Of a stretch of 62,500 bases of DNA, positions 1 through 9,472 are shown in pieces. How positions within the stretch are numbered: the first letter of the stretch is position 1; each line of letters begins with the position of its first letter. Below the pieces are notes generated by a model, which saw only the letters and a program-made list of their open reading frames with translations, ran no database searches and was not told the origin of the DNA. The stretch spans positions 442,501-505,000 of the forward strand of contig CAJNDS010001335.1 in assembly GCA_905221605.1 (NCBI GenBank). Reading direction: 5' to 3'. The stretch comes from Symbiodinium natans. Taxonomy: Eukaryota > Sar > Dinophyceae > Suessiales > Symbiodiniaceae. Position numbers and translations under genes: made by a program.

Positions 1-123
1 AACTCCTACAAGCCTAGGCCCTAAACCGTAAACCCTAAACCCTAAACCCCAAACTCGTACAAGCAAAAACCCTAAACCCTAAACCCCAAACTCCGACAAT
101 CCTAAACCCGATAAACACCTCAC

Positions 124-173
124 CTCCGGTAGCCGGACGCGGTAGAAGAGGCACCGGATGCCACGCGCGTCAT
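124..173 (-). CDS. exon-like island, unknown protein
   Basis: Third of three phase-compatible minus-strand islands at the left edge. The acceptor follows CCCTTGTGCCCAG and the donor is CGGAG|GTGAGG. The frame reads MTRVASGASSTASGYR and ends in phase 2. The flanking intron is a CCCTAAA tract on the coding strand. Protein not recognised. Confidence 0.42.
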
Positions 174-184
174 CTGGGCACAAG

Positions 185-242
185 GGTTTAGGGTTTAGGG
201 TTTAGGGTTTAGGGTTTGGGGTTTAGGGTTTAGGGTTTAGGG
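185..242 (+). repeat. TTTAGGG telomeric-type tract
   Basis: About eight heptamers, one a TTTGGGG variant. It lies between two predicted minus-strand exons, so it would be the body of their intron. Confidence 0.95.
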
Positions 243-249
243 CTGCCAC

Positions 250-303
250 CTGTGTCATCCGGGAACAGCTGAAGCGCAGCAGGGGGGCGTGGCTTTCATA
301 AGG
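250..303 (-). CDS. exon-like island, unknown protein
   Basis: Acceptor CTCTCCCCCAG has a clear pyrimidine tract and the donor is ACACAG|GTGGCA. The 18 codons are open, phase 0 at both ends: PYESHAPLLRFSCSRMTQ. The plus strand is also open here, so strand rests on the splice signals. Confidence 0.48.
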
Positions 304-329
304 CTGGGGGAGAGGGTTTATATCCCTAA

Positions 330-390
330 ACCCTGAACCCTGAACCCTGAACCCTAAACCCTAAACCCTTAACCCTTAACCCTATCCCCC
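330..390 (-). repeat. CCCTAAA / CCCTGAA tract
   Basis: Degenerate telomeric heptamers between two predicted minus-strand exons. Confidence 0.9.
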
Positions 391-446
391 AAACCCTGGT
401 AGAGTTCAGAGATTAGGGTCAAGGGTGGGCTTGGTTTTGGCAAGAC

Positions 447-524
447 CCTCCCCAGCGACCGTGGAGTCGGGCCAAGAAGCCCGGAGCAGTTGGCAATGCA
501 GGGAGCTTTGACCGAAAAAAGGCG
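447..524 (-). CDS. exon-like island, unknown protein
   Basis: Acceptor GTGCTTAG precedes 26 open codons (KAPCIANCSGLLGPTPRS within) ending at GGGAGG|GTCTTG. Phase 0 at both ends fits the next two minus-strand islands. The donor is weak. Confidence 0.38.
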
Positions 525-760
525 CTAAGCACATGGGCAGTTCTCTGAATTAAAGGGTCCTTTTTTGGGTTTAGGTGTAGGGTGTAGGATGTTCTCTGAA
601 TTAGAGGATCCTTTTTGGGTTTGGGTGTAGGGCTTAGGGTTTAAGATTTTTAATCTTTAGGTTTTTGCACCAAAGTGCAACCCCTAAACGCTACAAACCA
701 AACGCTAAACCCTAGAGACCCTAAAACCTACAGATCCTAACCTACAGATCCTAACCCTGA

Positions 761-879
761 GGATCCATGTACCTATGTGGTATATACTTGGGCCCTAGAG
801 CTACTTTGCATATAAGAACCCCTTTGTATATAAGAACCCCTTTAAGGCCCAAGTATATACCATATAGGTACATGGATCC
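761..879. mobile_element. palindromic element, 34-base arms
   Basis: Arms 761-794 and 846-879 are inverted repeats with one mismatch, ending in GGATCC. The 51-base centre has a short direct repeat (TATAAGAACCCCTTT). No coding capacity. Probably a miniature inverted-repeat element; only one copy was noticed. Confidence 0.8.
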
Positions 880-944
880 TTCGTGCAAACCCTAAGCCGA
901 AACCCTAAACCCTAAACCCTAAACCCAATATCACCCGACTGCAG

Positions 945-1018
945 GGTTATCCGAGCCGAGCGCCGGCGGCGCGCTCACCCGGGTGACGGTCACAATGGAG
1001 CGCCTTGCGGATTTCGGG
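945..1018 (+). CDS. exon-like island, strand uncertain
   Basis: CCCTAAA tract, acceptor CCCGACTGCAG, 24 open codons (LSEPSAGGALTRVTVTME), donor GGG|GTTTAG taken directly from the following TTTAGGG tract. The minus strand is also open with a possible GTGAGC donor, so strand is not settled. Confidence 0.42.
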
Positions 1019-1080
1019 GTTTAGGGTTTAGGGTTTAGGGTGTAGAGTTTAGGGTAGGGTCTCTAGGGCTTAGTTATGGT

Positions 1081-1165
1081 GTATACCTGCACGCCCAAAC
1101 CACCCTTTAATAAAAGGGGGCTTTAAAAACCCTCCTGCTATGGTTTAAAGGGTGGTTGGGGGGTG
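1081..1165. mobile_element. small inverted-repeat element
   Basis: CCCAAACCACCCTTTAA at 1094-1110 is mirrored by TTTAAAGGGTGGTTGGGG near 1146-1163, around a centre with further short palindromes. No coding capacity. Confidence 0.6.
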
Positions 1166-1192
1166 CTGGTAGGGTTTAGGGGTATTAGAGTT

Positions 1193-1271
1193 GAGATCGA
1201 GCTTGGGTAGGGTGTCGGGTTGAGGAAAGCAACGCAGGAACGGAATTGGTCGCAGAGGTCTCCCTCTGCAG
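1193..1271 (-). CDS. weak exon-like island
   Basis: On the minus strand GCATTCCTGCAG is a fair acceptor and the frame after it is open for over 35 codons (GRPLRPIPFLRCFPQPDT). No clear GT donor; the left end is arbitrary. Confidence 0.2.
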
Positions 1272-1302
1272 GAATGCAACTCCTAGTTTCCCCAACCCTA
1301 AA

Positions 1303-1374
1303 CCCTAAACCCTAAACCCTAAACCCTAAACCCTAAACCCTAAACCCTAAACCCTAAACCCTAAACCCTAAACC
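1303..1374 (-). repeat. CCCTAAA tract
   Basis: About ten near-perfect heptamers, followed by CTTTTTTATTCAG, which looks like a plus-strand splice acceptor. Confidence 0.97.
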
Positions 1375-1502
1375 GGGATCTTTTTTATTCAGAGCCTGTC
1401 GTGGGAGATTCTGAGCCCCAGACCCTAAACCCTGAACTCTAAGAAGAGCCTAATAGGACCCCGCAATGTTATCGGAAGCTCAGAAGCGACTCCAACTTAG
1501 AG

Positions 1503-1609
1503 TTTAGGGTTTAGGGTTTAGGGCTTAGGGCTTAGGTTTAGGGTTTAGGGTTTAGGGTTTAGGGTTTAGGGTTTAGGGTTTAGGGTTTAGGGTTTAGTTT
1601 AGGGTTTAG
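1503..1609 (+). repeat. TTTAGGG tract
   Basis: Over a dozen heptamers with CTTAGGG variants. Its last TTTAG could be the acceptor of the island at 1610. Confidence 0.97.
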
Positions 1610-1684
1610 AAGCCCTCTTGCTTAAAGAGGGAACTCGAACGGGGAACCGAATCCAAAGCAAAGGGAGGAAGGATGCGACAAAGG
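1610..1684 (+). CDS. exon-like island
   Basis: Starts after TTTAG of the tract and is open for 25 codons (LKRELERGTESKAKGG within). The donor would be AGG|GTTTGA. A second plus frame is also open, so the frame is uncertain. Family T5 element follows. Confidence 0.3.
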
Positions 1685-1694
1685 GTTTGAGGGC

Positions 1695-1797
1695 CTCTTA
1701 GTTGTCCAGTGACCTGGGGGAAATAAAGCTTAACCTTTGGGATTATAAGGGGATTACACTACCCCAAAAAGGTTAAAGGTTACCCACTCTACTACTA
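1695..1797 (+). mobile_element. family T5 element, uninterrupted copy
   Basis: Runs from TTAGTTGTCCAGTGACC to CTACTACTAG, with internal complementary stretches TTAACCTTT and AAAGGTTAAAGG. It ends in AG and has GTGACC near its start, as in the other families. A second copy at 3716 carries a telomeric tract in the middle. Confidence 0.65.
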
Positions 1798-2450
1798 GGG
1801 CCTAAACCCTGAACCCTAAAGGGGTTTTAGACTTCGCGGCAGCTCCTCCATCCTTCGGATTGCCTGGCTTGGCCTTCAGGGTACCCCTGAGCCCAAAAGC
1901 GTCCGGGGTCTGGTGTGATCTGAACCCTAGGCCCTAAACGCTTCGAGTCCGTGGAAGCTGCTTGGAGAGCCAAAAAATCGCTTGAGGGATGTCAATTCTC
2001 CGTTTCTCTCCCTCTCCAAAGTCCCGTTCGGCATGTTCAGTTGAAGAAGATTTAGGAGTTCAGGGCTTGCTTGAAGGTTGAAGTAGGGATTGGTATACAC
2101 AGACATATGGAGGTTTACGGAAATAGGGGACCCCTAAAAAGACCCCAAATAGAAATAGAAAGATTCCCTTATCATATGGACCCCAACAAGGTACCCCGAA
2201 TTTCGGAAACCCCCCCATATGACCCTGAACCCTCAAACCCATTGAAATTTACACCGGATTTGGGCTTTCCGACTGAGGCAACACAAGCCCGGCAACCTCT
2301 ACCGGGTGCAGGACTCAGGACTGATTAAATCATTTCGGGTAATTCGAAATGAACCTACAGAGGGGTTGTAAGGGGATGCTCTAGGTATACATACTGTAGT
2401 TAAGCCCTACCTAAACCCAAAAGCTTATTTCCTACGTTCAGATGTGGGAG
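1798..2450. other. unique spacer with weak exon candidates and a T4 element
   Basis: 1831-1878 could be a plus exon (after GGGGTTTTAG) or part of a minus exon reading LKAKPGNPKDGGAAAKSK; undecidable. The T4 copy fills 2104-2221. The rest shows no convincing gene. Confidence 0.4.
2104..2221 (+). mobile_element. family T4 element
   Basis: Begins CATATGGAGGTTTACGG and ends TTTCGGAAACCCCCCCATATG, an inverted terminal repeat. The centre has the family motif GGGGACCCC then ATTCCCTTAT. GAG|GTTTAC near the left end could be a splice donor. Confidence 0.75.
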
Positions 2451-2451
2451 T

Positions 2452-2680
2452 TTAGGGTTTAGGGTTTAGGGTTTAGGGTTTAGGGACATACAAGAGTGAC
2501 TGCTGACAGGGGCGCTTGGCCGCTGGAACGGTCGCGCTCGGCTGTGAGGCCTGGCTGCTTTGCTGGCTGTATGCTTTCTGAGCGCTCGGCAGGGTTTAGG
2601 GTTTAGGGTTTAGGGTTTTTAGGGTTTAGGGTTTAGGGTTTAGAGTTTAGGGTTTTGGGCTCGGGGTTTAGGGCTTTGAG
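2452..2680 (+). repeat. two TTTAGGG tracts around a unique island
   Basis: Tracts at 2452-2485 and 2590-2680 bracket a GC-rich island of about 100 bases with no decisive frame. Confidence 0.9.
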
Positions 2681-3110
2681 GGCCACCAAAATTCAAGGTT
2701 TCACGGGCTGCCGAGCCATGCCCTCATGATTGCAGGTTGAGTGTTTAGGGTTTAGGAACCCTGAACCACAAACCCCAATTCCTGTCTAAACGGGGCTTGC
2801 CATCGTAAAACTCGAAACCCCAAGCCCGGAACCCCTGAACCCTAGAACCTGCAGGAGTTTCATGGTTCCTTGGTATGGGCCCTTAAAATGGTACCCCTTA
2901 TGTACCCCTTATATACCCTGTTCAAATCAAGGGCTCTTACATCAGAACCCTAAACAAAGGTTTGGGACCATATGAAGGGCCAATGAAACAACCCTAAGGC
3001 GCCAAGACAGGAACCCAAAAGCATCCCAAAAACCCCAGTCCGAACAACTACTCCCGAGACCCTCGAAGCTCTGGACCAAAGGGAGAGAACTCGTAATAGA
3101 AGACACTTCA
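2681..3110. other. spacer without a supported gene
   Basis: Mostly degenerate heptamers and a stretch at 2870-2940 rich in CCCTTAT/GGTACC motifs like the inverted-repeat families. No exon with both splice ends seen. Confidence 0.5.
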
Positions 3111-3111
3111 A

Positions 3112-3184
3112 ACCCTAAACCCTAAACCCTAAACCTAACCCTGAACCCTAAACCCTAAACCCTAAACTCTAAACCCTAAACCCT
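3112..3184 (-). repeat. CCCTAAA tract
   Basis: Ten heptamers with a few single-base variants; leads directly into the exon candidate at 3191. Confidence 0.95.
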
Positions 3185-3190
3185 GGCAAG

Positions 3191-3263
3191 GCTGGAGTCT
3201 GGGAGTCGTACGGTGCTGGGCGCGGCATGCGGTCCTGTCTCGAAAATCAGAAAGGGCTTGAGG
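3191..3263 (+). CDS. exon-like island between convergent tracts
   Basis: CCCTAAA tract, acceptor CTGGCAAG, 24 open codons (YGAGRGMRSCLENQKGLE), donor GAGG|GTTTAG from the next tract. Ends in phase 1. Unknown protein. Confidence 0.42.
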
Positions 3264-3715
3264 GTTTAGGGTTTAGGATTAGGGTTTAGCGGGTTTAGGG
3301 TTTTCGGGTATTTTTGGGAGGGTATTTCAGACTTAGGGTTTGGGGCTTAGGGTTCGGGGTTTAGGGTATTTAGTGGGTTTTGATTAGGGTGTAGGGTATT
3401 TACGGTTGGGGTTTAGGGTTTCCAAGACTTAGGGCTTGGGGTCGGGGTAAAGGGCTTATGGTTTGTTTAGGGTATTTAGGGTTTCGGGCTCGGGGTTTAG
3501 GGTGAATTGCTATTTAGGTGTTAAATAGGGTTCGGGGTTTAGGGTCCACGCCGCGGTCCCTGCACTGATTCCAGTCATGCTAGGGGTTGAGGGTTTAGGG
3601 TGTAGGTTTTAGGGTTGTCTGAATTTCTAACCCGTTTCATCAGCACGGGCCAAAAGCAGATCCCCTTTGGGGACCCCGCCCCAATGAAACCCAAAATGCC
3701 AAGGCGGGTTCCTTT
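3264..3715 (+). repeat. degenerate TTTAGGG region
   Basis: Drifted heptamers (TTCGGGG, TTTGGGG, TATTTAGGG) with no clean island. It looks like an old tract decaying by substitution. Confidence 0.75.
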
Positions 3716-3884
3716 TCTTAGTTGTCCAGTACCCTGGGGGGATCAAGGTTAACCTTTATCTTCGAGGGTTTAGGGTTTAGGGTTTAGGGTTTAGGGTTTA
3801 GGGTTTAGGGTTTAGGGTTTAGGGTTTAGGGTTTAGGGTTATATGAACCCAAAAAGGTCAAAGGCTATCAAGGGTAGTTAGGGT
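3716..3884 (+). mobile_element. family T5 element split by a telomeric tract
   Basis: The ends match the copy at 1695-1797 (TTAGTTGTCCAGT at left; AAAAAGGTCAAAGGCTA at right), but the centre is replaced by a TTTAGGG array at 3766-3840. Comparison with the uninterrupted copy shows the tract is the later addition. Confidence 0.7.
3766..3840 (+). repeat. TTTAGGG tract inside T5
   Basis: Ten to eleven near-perfect heptamers lodged in a T5 element. Confidence 0.97.
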
Positions 3885-4400
3885 TCGGGGTTTAGGGTAT
3901 TCAGGGTGGTTCGGGGTATCTAGGCTTCAGGGTTTGGGGTTCAGGGTGTCTAAGGCCTAGGGTTTAGGGCCTTGAGAGGCCTTGGGGGCTTTCGGGCTTT
4001 GGGGTTCAGGGTTCTGGTTTAGAGGGGTTTTGGATTTAGGCTTTTGGGGGTGTAGGGTTTAGGAATATGGGGGGGGGGGGGGGTTAGGTGATAAAGGTTA
4101 TGGAGGCTTTCGGGGTTTAGTCATAGGGCTTATGAGGCTCGTGGGCGTCATGTGCCGTCTTAGGAGGTGAACCCCAAGCCCCTACAGCCTGTGCCAGCCA
4201 GCACCACCGTGTTGTCGCTTTGACTTGGTACCCTGCGGATGAGGTTTGGAGTTGAGGCTTTGGGGCTTGAGGATTAGACACGTTAGTTCCCGAACCCAGT
4301 CACACATTCCTCTAAAGAACGTAGGACCTACGAGCAAGAGGCATGGAACCCTAAGCCCTCAAACCTAAACGCCGAAACCATAAGCCCGAAGCCCTGTAAG
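3885..4400. other. degenerate repeats, poly-G run, no gene seen
   Basis: Drifted TTTAGGG-like text to 4130 with a poly-G run near 4070, then a unique stretch to 4400 without decisive exon signals. Confidence 0.5.
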
Positions 4401-4589
4401 CAGCTTCAGATGCCCAAGGCCCAGAGACCTTTCAACAGTTCAAAAGCTGCGAGCGCTGTGATTACCCCGAAAGGGTTTAGAGTGCTCAAAAAGGAACCCC
4501 CTAAACCCTACTACCCAAACCCCAAAACCAACATATCAGACCCAATCGCCATATGTGAGGAGTCGAAAGGATCCGCTCTTGACCCCACA

Positions 4590-4690
4590 ATCTGTTATAA
4601 GTGGTTATTAAGTACCATGAACCTCCAAGTACTAGACCCAGGATTAGCCTAGGAATAGAGAGGGTGCCCTTTTTGGTTTAAAGGGGCTTA
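4590..4690 (+). mobile_element. T1 right end abutting partial T2
   Basis: TTATTAAGTACCATGAACCTCCAAG (4605-4629) is the right terminal repeat of family T1. It is followed almost at once by ACTAGACCCAGGATT and GGGTGCCCTTTTTGG, the left half of family T2. Both are incomplete. Confidence 0.65.
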
Positions 4691-4831
4691 GTTAGCTCAT
4701 CTTCCAAGCAGGAAGGTCACTCCAAGCCATCCACCACAAGTTTAAGAGTTCATGGTTTGGGGTCTCAGGGGCCCTGCCCTATAACCCCCCTAAGAAAGGC
4801 CGTTTAAAGGGTTGATCAGTAGGGTTGATAG

Positions 4832-4925
4832 GAAACCCTAAACCCTAAACCCTAAACCCTAAACCCTAAACCCTCAACCCTAAACCCTAAACCCTAAACC
4901 CTAAACCCTAAACCCTAAACCCTAA
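4832..4925 (-). repeat. CCCTAAA tract
   Basis: About 13 heptamers with one CCCTCAA variant. Confidence 0.97.
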
Positions 4926-5082
4926 GCCTAAACCATAAGCCTTATAGCCCATCCTCGAAGCCAGCTCTACCTTAAGCACTCAACTCTCTGCAACAGCGGC
5001 TCCGCTGTCTCACGTCTTCCGATACGCCCTTTCTCGGCACAGGCACAAAGCAGACAAACACAGCACCAAAACGGTTCAGAGT

Positions 5083-5187
5083 TCAGAGTAACGTGGGAAT
5101 TAAAAAGGGTGCCCTTTTTTGGTTCAGAGGTTATAAGGGAACCCAGACCCCAAAAAGACGGGAATAAGGGCCTTCTCCGGGTCCCAG
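5083..5187 (+). mobile_element. family T2 element
   Basis: Contains AGAGTAACG, GGGTGCCCTTTTTTGG, TTATAAGGGAACC and GGGAATAAGGGCC, ending GGGTCCCAG. Order and spacing match the other T2 copies. Confidence 0.7.
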
Positions 5188-5370
5188 TTACCCTAAGCCC
5201 GAAGTCCTCTCCTGAAACCCCTAAACCCAAAACCCCTCACCCAACGCTGAACTACTTAGGCCCTAAAACGCTGAGCCCATACAGTAAATCCCGAGAAGTT
5301 GGAACATCATTATCCTCATACCCTAAGAGGGTTACTAAAGGGAATGCTGGTACGTCCTTCAACCATGTTC

Positions 5371-5540
5371 CCCCTAAACCCTAAACCCTAAAGCCTAAAC
5401 CCTAAACCCTAAACCCCAAACCCGAAACCCTAAACCCTAAACCCTAAACCCTAAACCTTCCTAAACCCCAAACCTTCCTCAACACTCAACCCTCAACCCT
5501 CAACCCTGAACCCTAAACCCTAGGCCCTAAACTGTGCGGA
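5371..5540 (-). repeat. CCCTAAA tract with variants
   Basis: Perfect heptamers grade into CCTTCCTAAACC and CCCTCAA/CCCTGAA variants. Confidence 0.95.
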
Positions 5541-5599
5541 GTTTCTTGTATCCCGCCTCGTCACAGGCTGCTCTCCGCGTGCTTTGGATGCCTGGTGCA

Positions 5600-5710
5600 G
5601 GGCTTGGGGTTTGGGGTTTGGGGTTTAGGGTTTCGGGTTTAGGGTTTAGGGTTCAGGTATAGGGTATATAGGGCTGCGGGTTTAGGGTTTAGGGTTCAGG
5701 GTTTAGGGTT
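5600..5710 (+). repeat. TTTAGGG / TTTGGGG tract
   Basis: Mixed heptamers ending in a partial T4 element (5712-5771: TATTTGGGGTATAAAAGGGG and TTTCGAAAAACGCCC). Confidence 0.85.
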
Positions 5711-5929
5711 TCTATTCTATTTGGGGTATAAAAGGGGTATCCCCCCCTATTTCGAAAAACGCCCACATACAGAGTTCAGGATTTAGGCCATGAATCTTCG
5801 TTGCGTGCTCGAGCTCTAGCCTGAAGAATCCCACAAGCTTTCCTTTGGTTGATCTCACTCCTTAAACCTCTCTGGGTCCTTTGCTTGGGGTTTGGGGTTG
5901 GAGGTTTAGGGTTGGGATTGGCGGCTTAG

Positions 5930-6000
5930 GGTTTAGGGTTTAGGGTTTAGGGTTTAGGGTTTAGGGTTTAGGGTTTAGGGTTTAGGGTTTAGGGTTTAGG
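5930..6000 (+). repeat. TTTAGGG tract
   Basis: Ten near-perfect heptamers. Confidence 0.97.
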
Positions 6001-6434
6001 AAGTTAGGGAGTATGAGCCTTGTAGGGAGCTGTATAGTTGCACAAGCATAGCCCGCAAACCGGAAGGCGGGAGTTGTAGGCGGTGAGCGAGCATGTCAAA
6101 GCGCTGGGCTTTGGGGTTAGGGGCTTTAGGTGACTAATTTCGGATTTCTAGACGGCACGCTCTAAACCCTAAACCCTGAACCTTACTAAACCCTCAACCC
6201 TCACCCCTCAACCCTAAACCCTCAACCCTAAACCCTAAACCCTAAGCCCTAAACCCTAAACCCCATGTGCTTCACATCCCACTTGATGTAAAACGCTGGA
6301 CACGACCAAAAAAAGGGTTTAGGGTTTAGGGTTTAGGGTTTAGGGTTTAGGGTTTCGGGCCTCTCCCGCACTTGCTGCTGCGGCCTCTGCCAGCAGCCTG
6401 CACACGAGGAGCTTTTGGGGGGGGGGGGGGTTCT

Positions 6435-6600
6435 AGGGTTTAGGGCTAGGGTTTAGGCTTTAGGCTTTAGGCTTTAGGCTTTAGGCTTTAGGCTTTAGGC
6501 TTTAGGGTTTAGGGTTTAGGGTTTAGGGTTTAGGTTTTAGGGTTTGGGGTTTGGGGTTTGGGGTTAAGGGTTCAGGGTTCAGGGTTTAGGGTTTAGTTTG
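6435..6600 (+). repeat. array with TTTAGGC variant block
   Basis: Contains a run of TTTAGGC heptamers (about 6460-6505) followed by TTTAGGG and TTTGGGG blocks. Adjacent identical variants imply local amplification after a point change. Confidence 0.93.
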
Positions 6601-7500
6601 GGGCTTAGGATTCTTGATATTTGTGCCTGGGGTTCTTCAGGTGTGTAGGGTGCAGGTCCGGGACGACAGGCGGCATGAAAACATGCCCCCCCCCCCCTCC
6701 CCCCCCGTGTCCAACCGAAACCGAAGTGACAGACGCCGAGATCCGATCAACGGCCTAGACGTAATCACCCAAAGATTTGAGACATAAACCCGTAAACACC
6801 TTCAGGGTTTAGGGTCCCTAAACCCTAAACACTAAGCCCTAAACCCTAAACCCTAAACCCTATATAAACCCTATATTGGGTAACCCCTAAACCCTAAACC
6901 CAGCTGAAAGCCAGATCTCCCATTCAGGAAAGGCGGATTTTCGGGGCAGGGACGAAATCTGAGTTTCAGGCTATTTCGGGTTGCGACAGGACGGCCCGAA
7001 ACTTGTAGGCCTCAGACCCTAAAGCACCAGAACTTGCAGTAATAAGACCCAGAACTTGCTGTAACCAAATTGGTACCTTAGATCGACCGGTCGAACGGTC
7101 AAAGCTAAGAGATTATGTAGGATACCCAGCCCCCGAGCAGTCCACGAAGCCCACAAATACAACGATTCACTGGGGCCCCCTTTTCCTGCGCGTGGGCGCA
7201 GCACCATGCCGAGACGACTTGAACCAGATGTCTTCAGGGTTTACCGGGGGCTGAGGGTTTAAGATGTAAAATAGGGGTCAGAATCATTACTAACACTATT
7301 CCTTCCTGGCCCCTTTATACATTTCTACCAGAATACCCCCCGAAACCCTGTGCTAATTATTAAGGCCCCTATTTTAAGTGGGGCTTCTTCAAGGGTTTGG
7401 GGTACAGCTGCGGCGCTTTGGTTCACAGTCTTATGGAGCTCTCATCACACAGGGAAGGGCCCCACCCTTAATGGATCGAAGGATTGAAACGATCTCAGCA
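6601..7500. other. spacer, short tracts, no supported exon
   Basis: Holds a C-rich run near 6686, a head-to-head repeat junction at 6804-6830 and unique sequence at 6905-7440. Frames of 50-60 codons exist but none has both a good acceptor and a donor. Confidence 0.4.
6804..6830. repeat. head-to-head telomeric junction
   Basis: GGGTTTAGGGT is followed at once by CCCTAAACCCTAAAC, so G-strand and C-strand repeats meet without a spacer. Confidence 0.85.
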
Positions 7501-7511
7501 TGAAACTGAGA

Positions 7512-7640
7512 AACCCTAAACCCTAAACCCTAAACCCTGAACCCCAAACCCTAAACCCTAAACCCTAAACCCTAACCCCTACACCCTAAACCCTAAACCC
7601 TAAACCCTATAGCCCTAAACCCTAAACCCTAAACCCTAAT
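7512..7640 (-). repeat. CCCTAAA tract
   Basis: Some 17 heptamers with CCCTATAG and CCCTACA variants. Confidence 0.95.
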
Positions 7641-7695
7641 TGTGCAGTTTGTGAGCACCCATACAGGGCGTACCCTAACCTCCAGTCCCTAAAAC

Positions 7696-7736
7696 CTGAA
7701 CCCCGAGCCCGATGTATGTGGGGAAGCCCGTCCCTG
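7696..7736 (-). CDS. exon after T1 intron
   Basis: Begins immediately after the AG of the T1 terminal repeat (GAACCTCCAAG|CAGGG) and ends CAG|GTTTTAG. Phase 0 continues the upstream exon at 7944-8002, reading QGRASPHTSGSGF, and ends in phase 2. Removing the element joins the two frames. Protein unknown. Confidence 0.5.
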
Positions 7737-7943
7737 CTTGGAGGTTCATGGTGCTTTTTAACCAAAAATTATAAGTGTACATATAACCCACTTATGAGCC
7801 CCCTAAGTGCCCTAATATGGTTATAAGTACAACTATATTATAAGTACAGTACCCTAAACCGTAAACCCTAAAGCCTAAACCCTAAACCCAAAACCCTAAG
7901 CCCTATAAGAATACTCATAAATTGGTTAATAAGTACCATGAGC
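7737..7943 (-). mobile_element. family T1 element as a 207-base intron
   Basis: The element spans 7737-7950. TIRs are CTTGGAGGTTCATGG and CATGAGCCTCCAAG. On the minus strand it offers a GC donor inside the right TIR (TTGGAG|GCTCAT) and an AG acceptor at the outer end of the left TIR. A variant CCCTAAA tract (about 7853-7907) sits inside. Confidence 0.65.
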
Positions 7944-8002
7944 CTCCAAGTATGGCGGGAGCAACATGACTAGCTGATCAAGCTCCCGAGGCTCCATGCC
8001 CG
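7944..8002 (-). CDS. exon before T1 intron
   Basis: Acceptor GAGTGAACAG, then 19 open codons (MEPRELDQLVMLLPPYLE) to a GC-type donor GAG|GCTCAT formed by the T1 terminal repeat. The composition is natural and leucine-rich. Joined to 7696-7736 in phase 0. Protein not recognised. Confidence 0.5.
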
Positions 8003-8039
8003 CTGTTCACTCTACACCTTGTGATCAGTTAGGGCTTAA

Positions 8040-8150
8040 GGTTTAGGGTTTATAGGGTTTATAGGGTTTAGGGTTTAGGGCTTAGGGTTTAGGGTTTAGG
8101 GTTTAGGGTTTGGGGTTTTTGGGGTTTAGGGTTTAGGGTTTAGGGTGGTG
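8040..8150 (+). repeat. TTTAGGG tract with TATAGGG variants
   Basis: About 14 heptamers or octamers. Confidence 0.95.
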
Positions 8151-8489
8151 ATTTAGGGCTTAGGGTCTAAAGCCCTAAACCCTGAACCTACCTTCGACCT
8201 TTCTACCTCAAGCACCTCGTGCAGGGCGGCGTGTTTTAGCGCGAAGAAACTACTATGCTGAACTTGGAACCCTAGCAAAAGCTGCCATCTTTGCTGTTTG
8301 CTAGGAATTATAGTACCCAATGAGTAAAAATCACTCCCAAGTATCCCTAAGATTTTGAGTCTAAGGCACCCTAAACCCAAAACCCAAAACCCAAAACCCT
8401 AAACCATAATCAACGATCGTGCACAGAGCGTCAGCTGCTTTGAACTTGCCGGACTGGAGCTTTCGGGCTTAGGGCTGAGGGTTGTAGGT

Positions 8490-8498
8490 TTAGGGCTA

Positions 8499-8536
<38 letters not shown>

Positions 8537-8545
8537 GGTTTAGGG
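8490..8545 (+). repeat. TTGAGGG variant block
   Basis: Seven TTGAGGG heptamers in a row within a telomeric tract: a homogenised variant. Confidence 0.93.
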
Positions 8546-8647
8546 TTAGCGCGTGGGGCGTAGGGTTTAGGGTGATTTTGCCTTGGCTTTCTGCGGCTTG
8601 AAGCTCCTTTTTAAGTTTCTTTGCGGGCGTATCGGGTTTGGGGGTGA

Positions 8648-8733
8648 AACCTAAACCCTAAACCCTAAACCCTAAACCCTAAACCCTAAACCCTAAACCC
8701 TAAACCCTAAACCCTAAACCCTAAACCCTAAAG
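8648..8733 (-). repeat. CCCTAAA tract
   Basis: Twelve perfect heptamers. Confidence 0.98.
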
Positions 8734-9400
8734 CTTCTTTTGTTCCTTAGGATCCCTATACTATACACCCTAACGCCCTTCGGGCCGACCAGTGGCACCG
8801 ACATCCTCAGCGCAACCCCCCAACACAGGGGAATAAGGGTTTAGGGTTTAGGGTTTAGGGTTTAGGGTTTAGGGTTGGTCCTACAGTAGTATATTATGGG
8901 GCTTGCGGCTTAGGGTTTGGGCAGGGTGTTGAGGCTTTTTCCGTTTTCGTCCAGAAGTAGGCGCAGAATCTGTGTGCCCGACGCCCGAAAATTCCGAGAT
9001 ACCGAATTGCCCGGCCGGATGCAGACGCGGAAAATGAGACCATCAGCGGGCTACAAGAGCTTGAGAGGTAGTCTGGTCCATGCGGGGTTCATGGGGGCAC
9101 GGGGATCTGCCTCACCCAAACCCTCAACCCCAAACCCTCAACCCCTAAACCCTAAACCCTAAACCTTACTTGTTTAGGGTTTGACGCAACCTTCGGAGCC
9201 AAACCCACCCGAAGAAGCATGTAGGGTTTAGGGTTAAGGGTTTGGGGCTTAGGGTTTAGGGTTTCCACCCTGATCCCAAACGGTTTCGGGTGTCGGGTTG
9301 GCAAAGCCCAAAGACCCCCTTAACCCTAAGCGGGGGAGGGGGGGGGAAACCTCCCAAACTTATGGGGAAGGACTTCGCTCATGCTGCCCCAAGCCCTCAA
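8734..9400. other. alternating tracts and islands, weak exon candidates
   Basis: Tract at 8837-8876 (TTTAGGG). The island 8930-9110 is open on the plus strand for about 60 codons (GRMQTRKMRPSAGYKS) but splice ends are unclear. Confidence 0.35.
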
Positions 9401-9472
9401 CCCCAAAACTCTGAGCCCTAGACTCTAAAACTCTAGACTCCAAACCCTATAAACCCGAAACACTACACCCTA

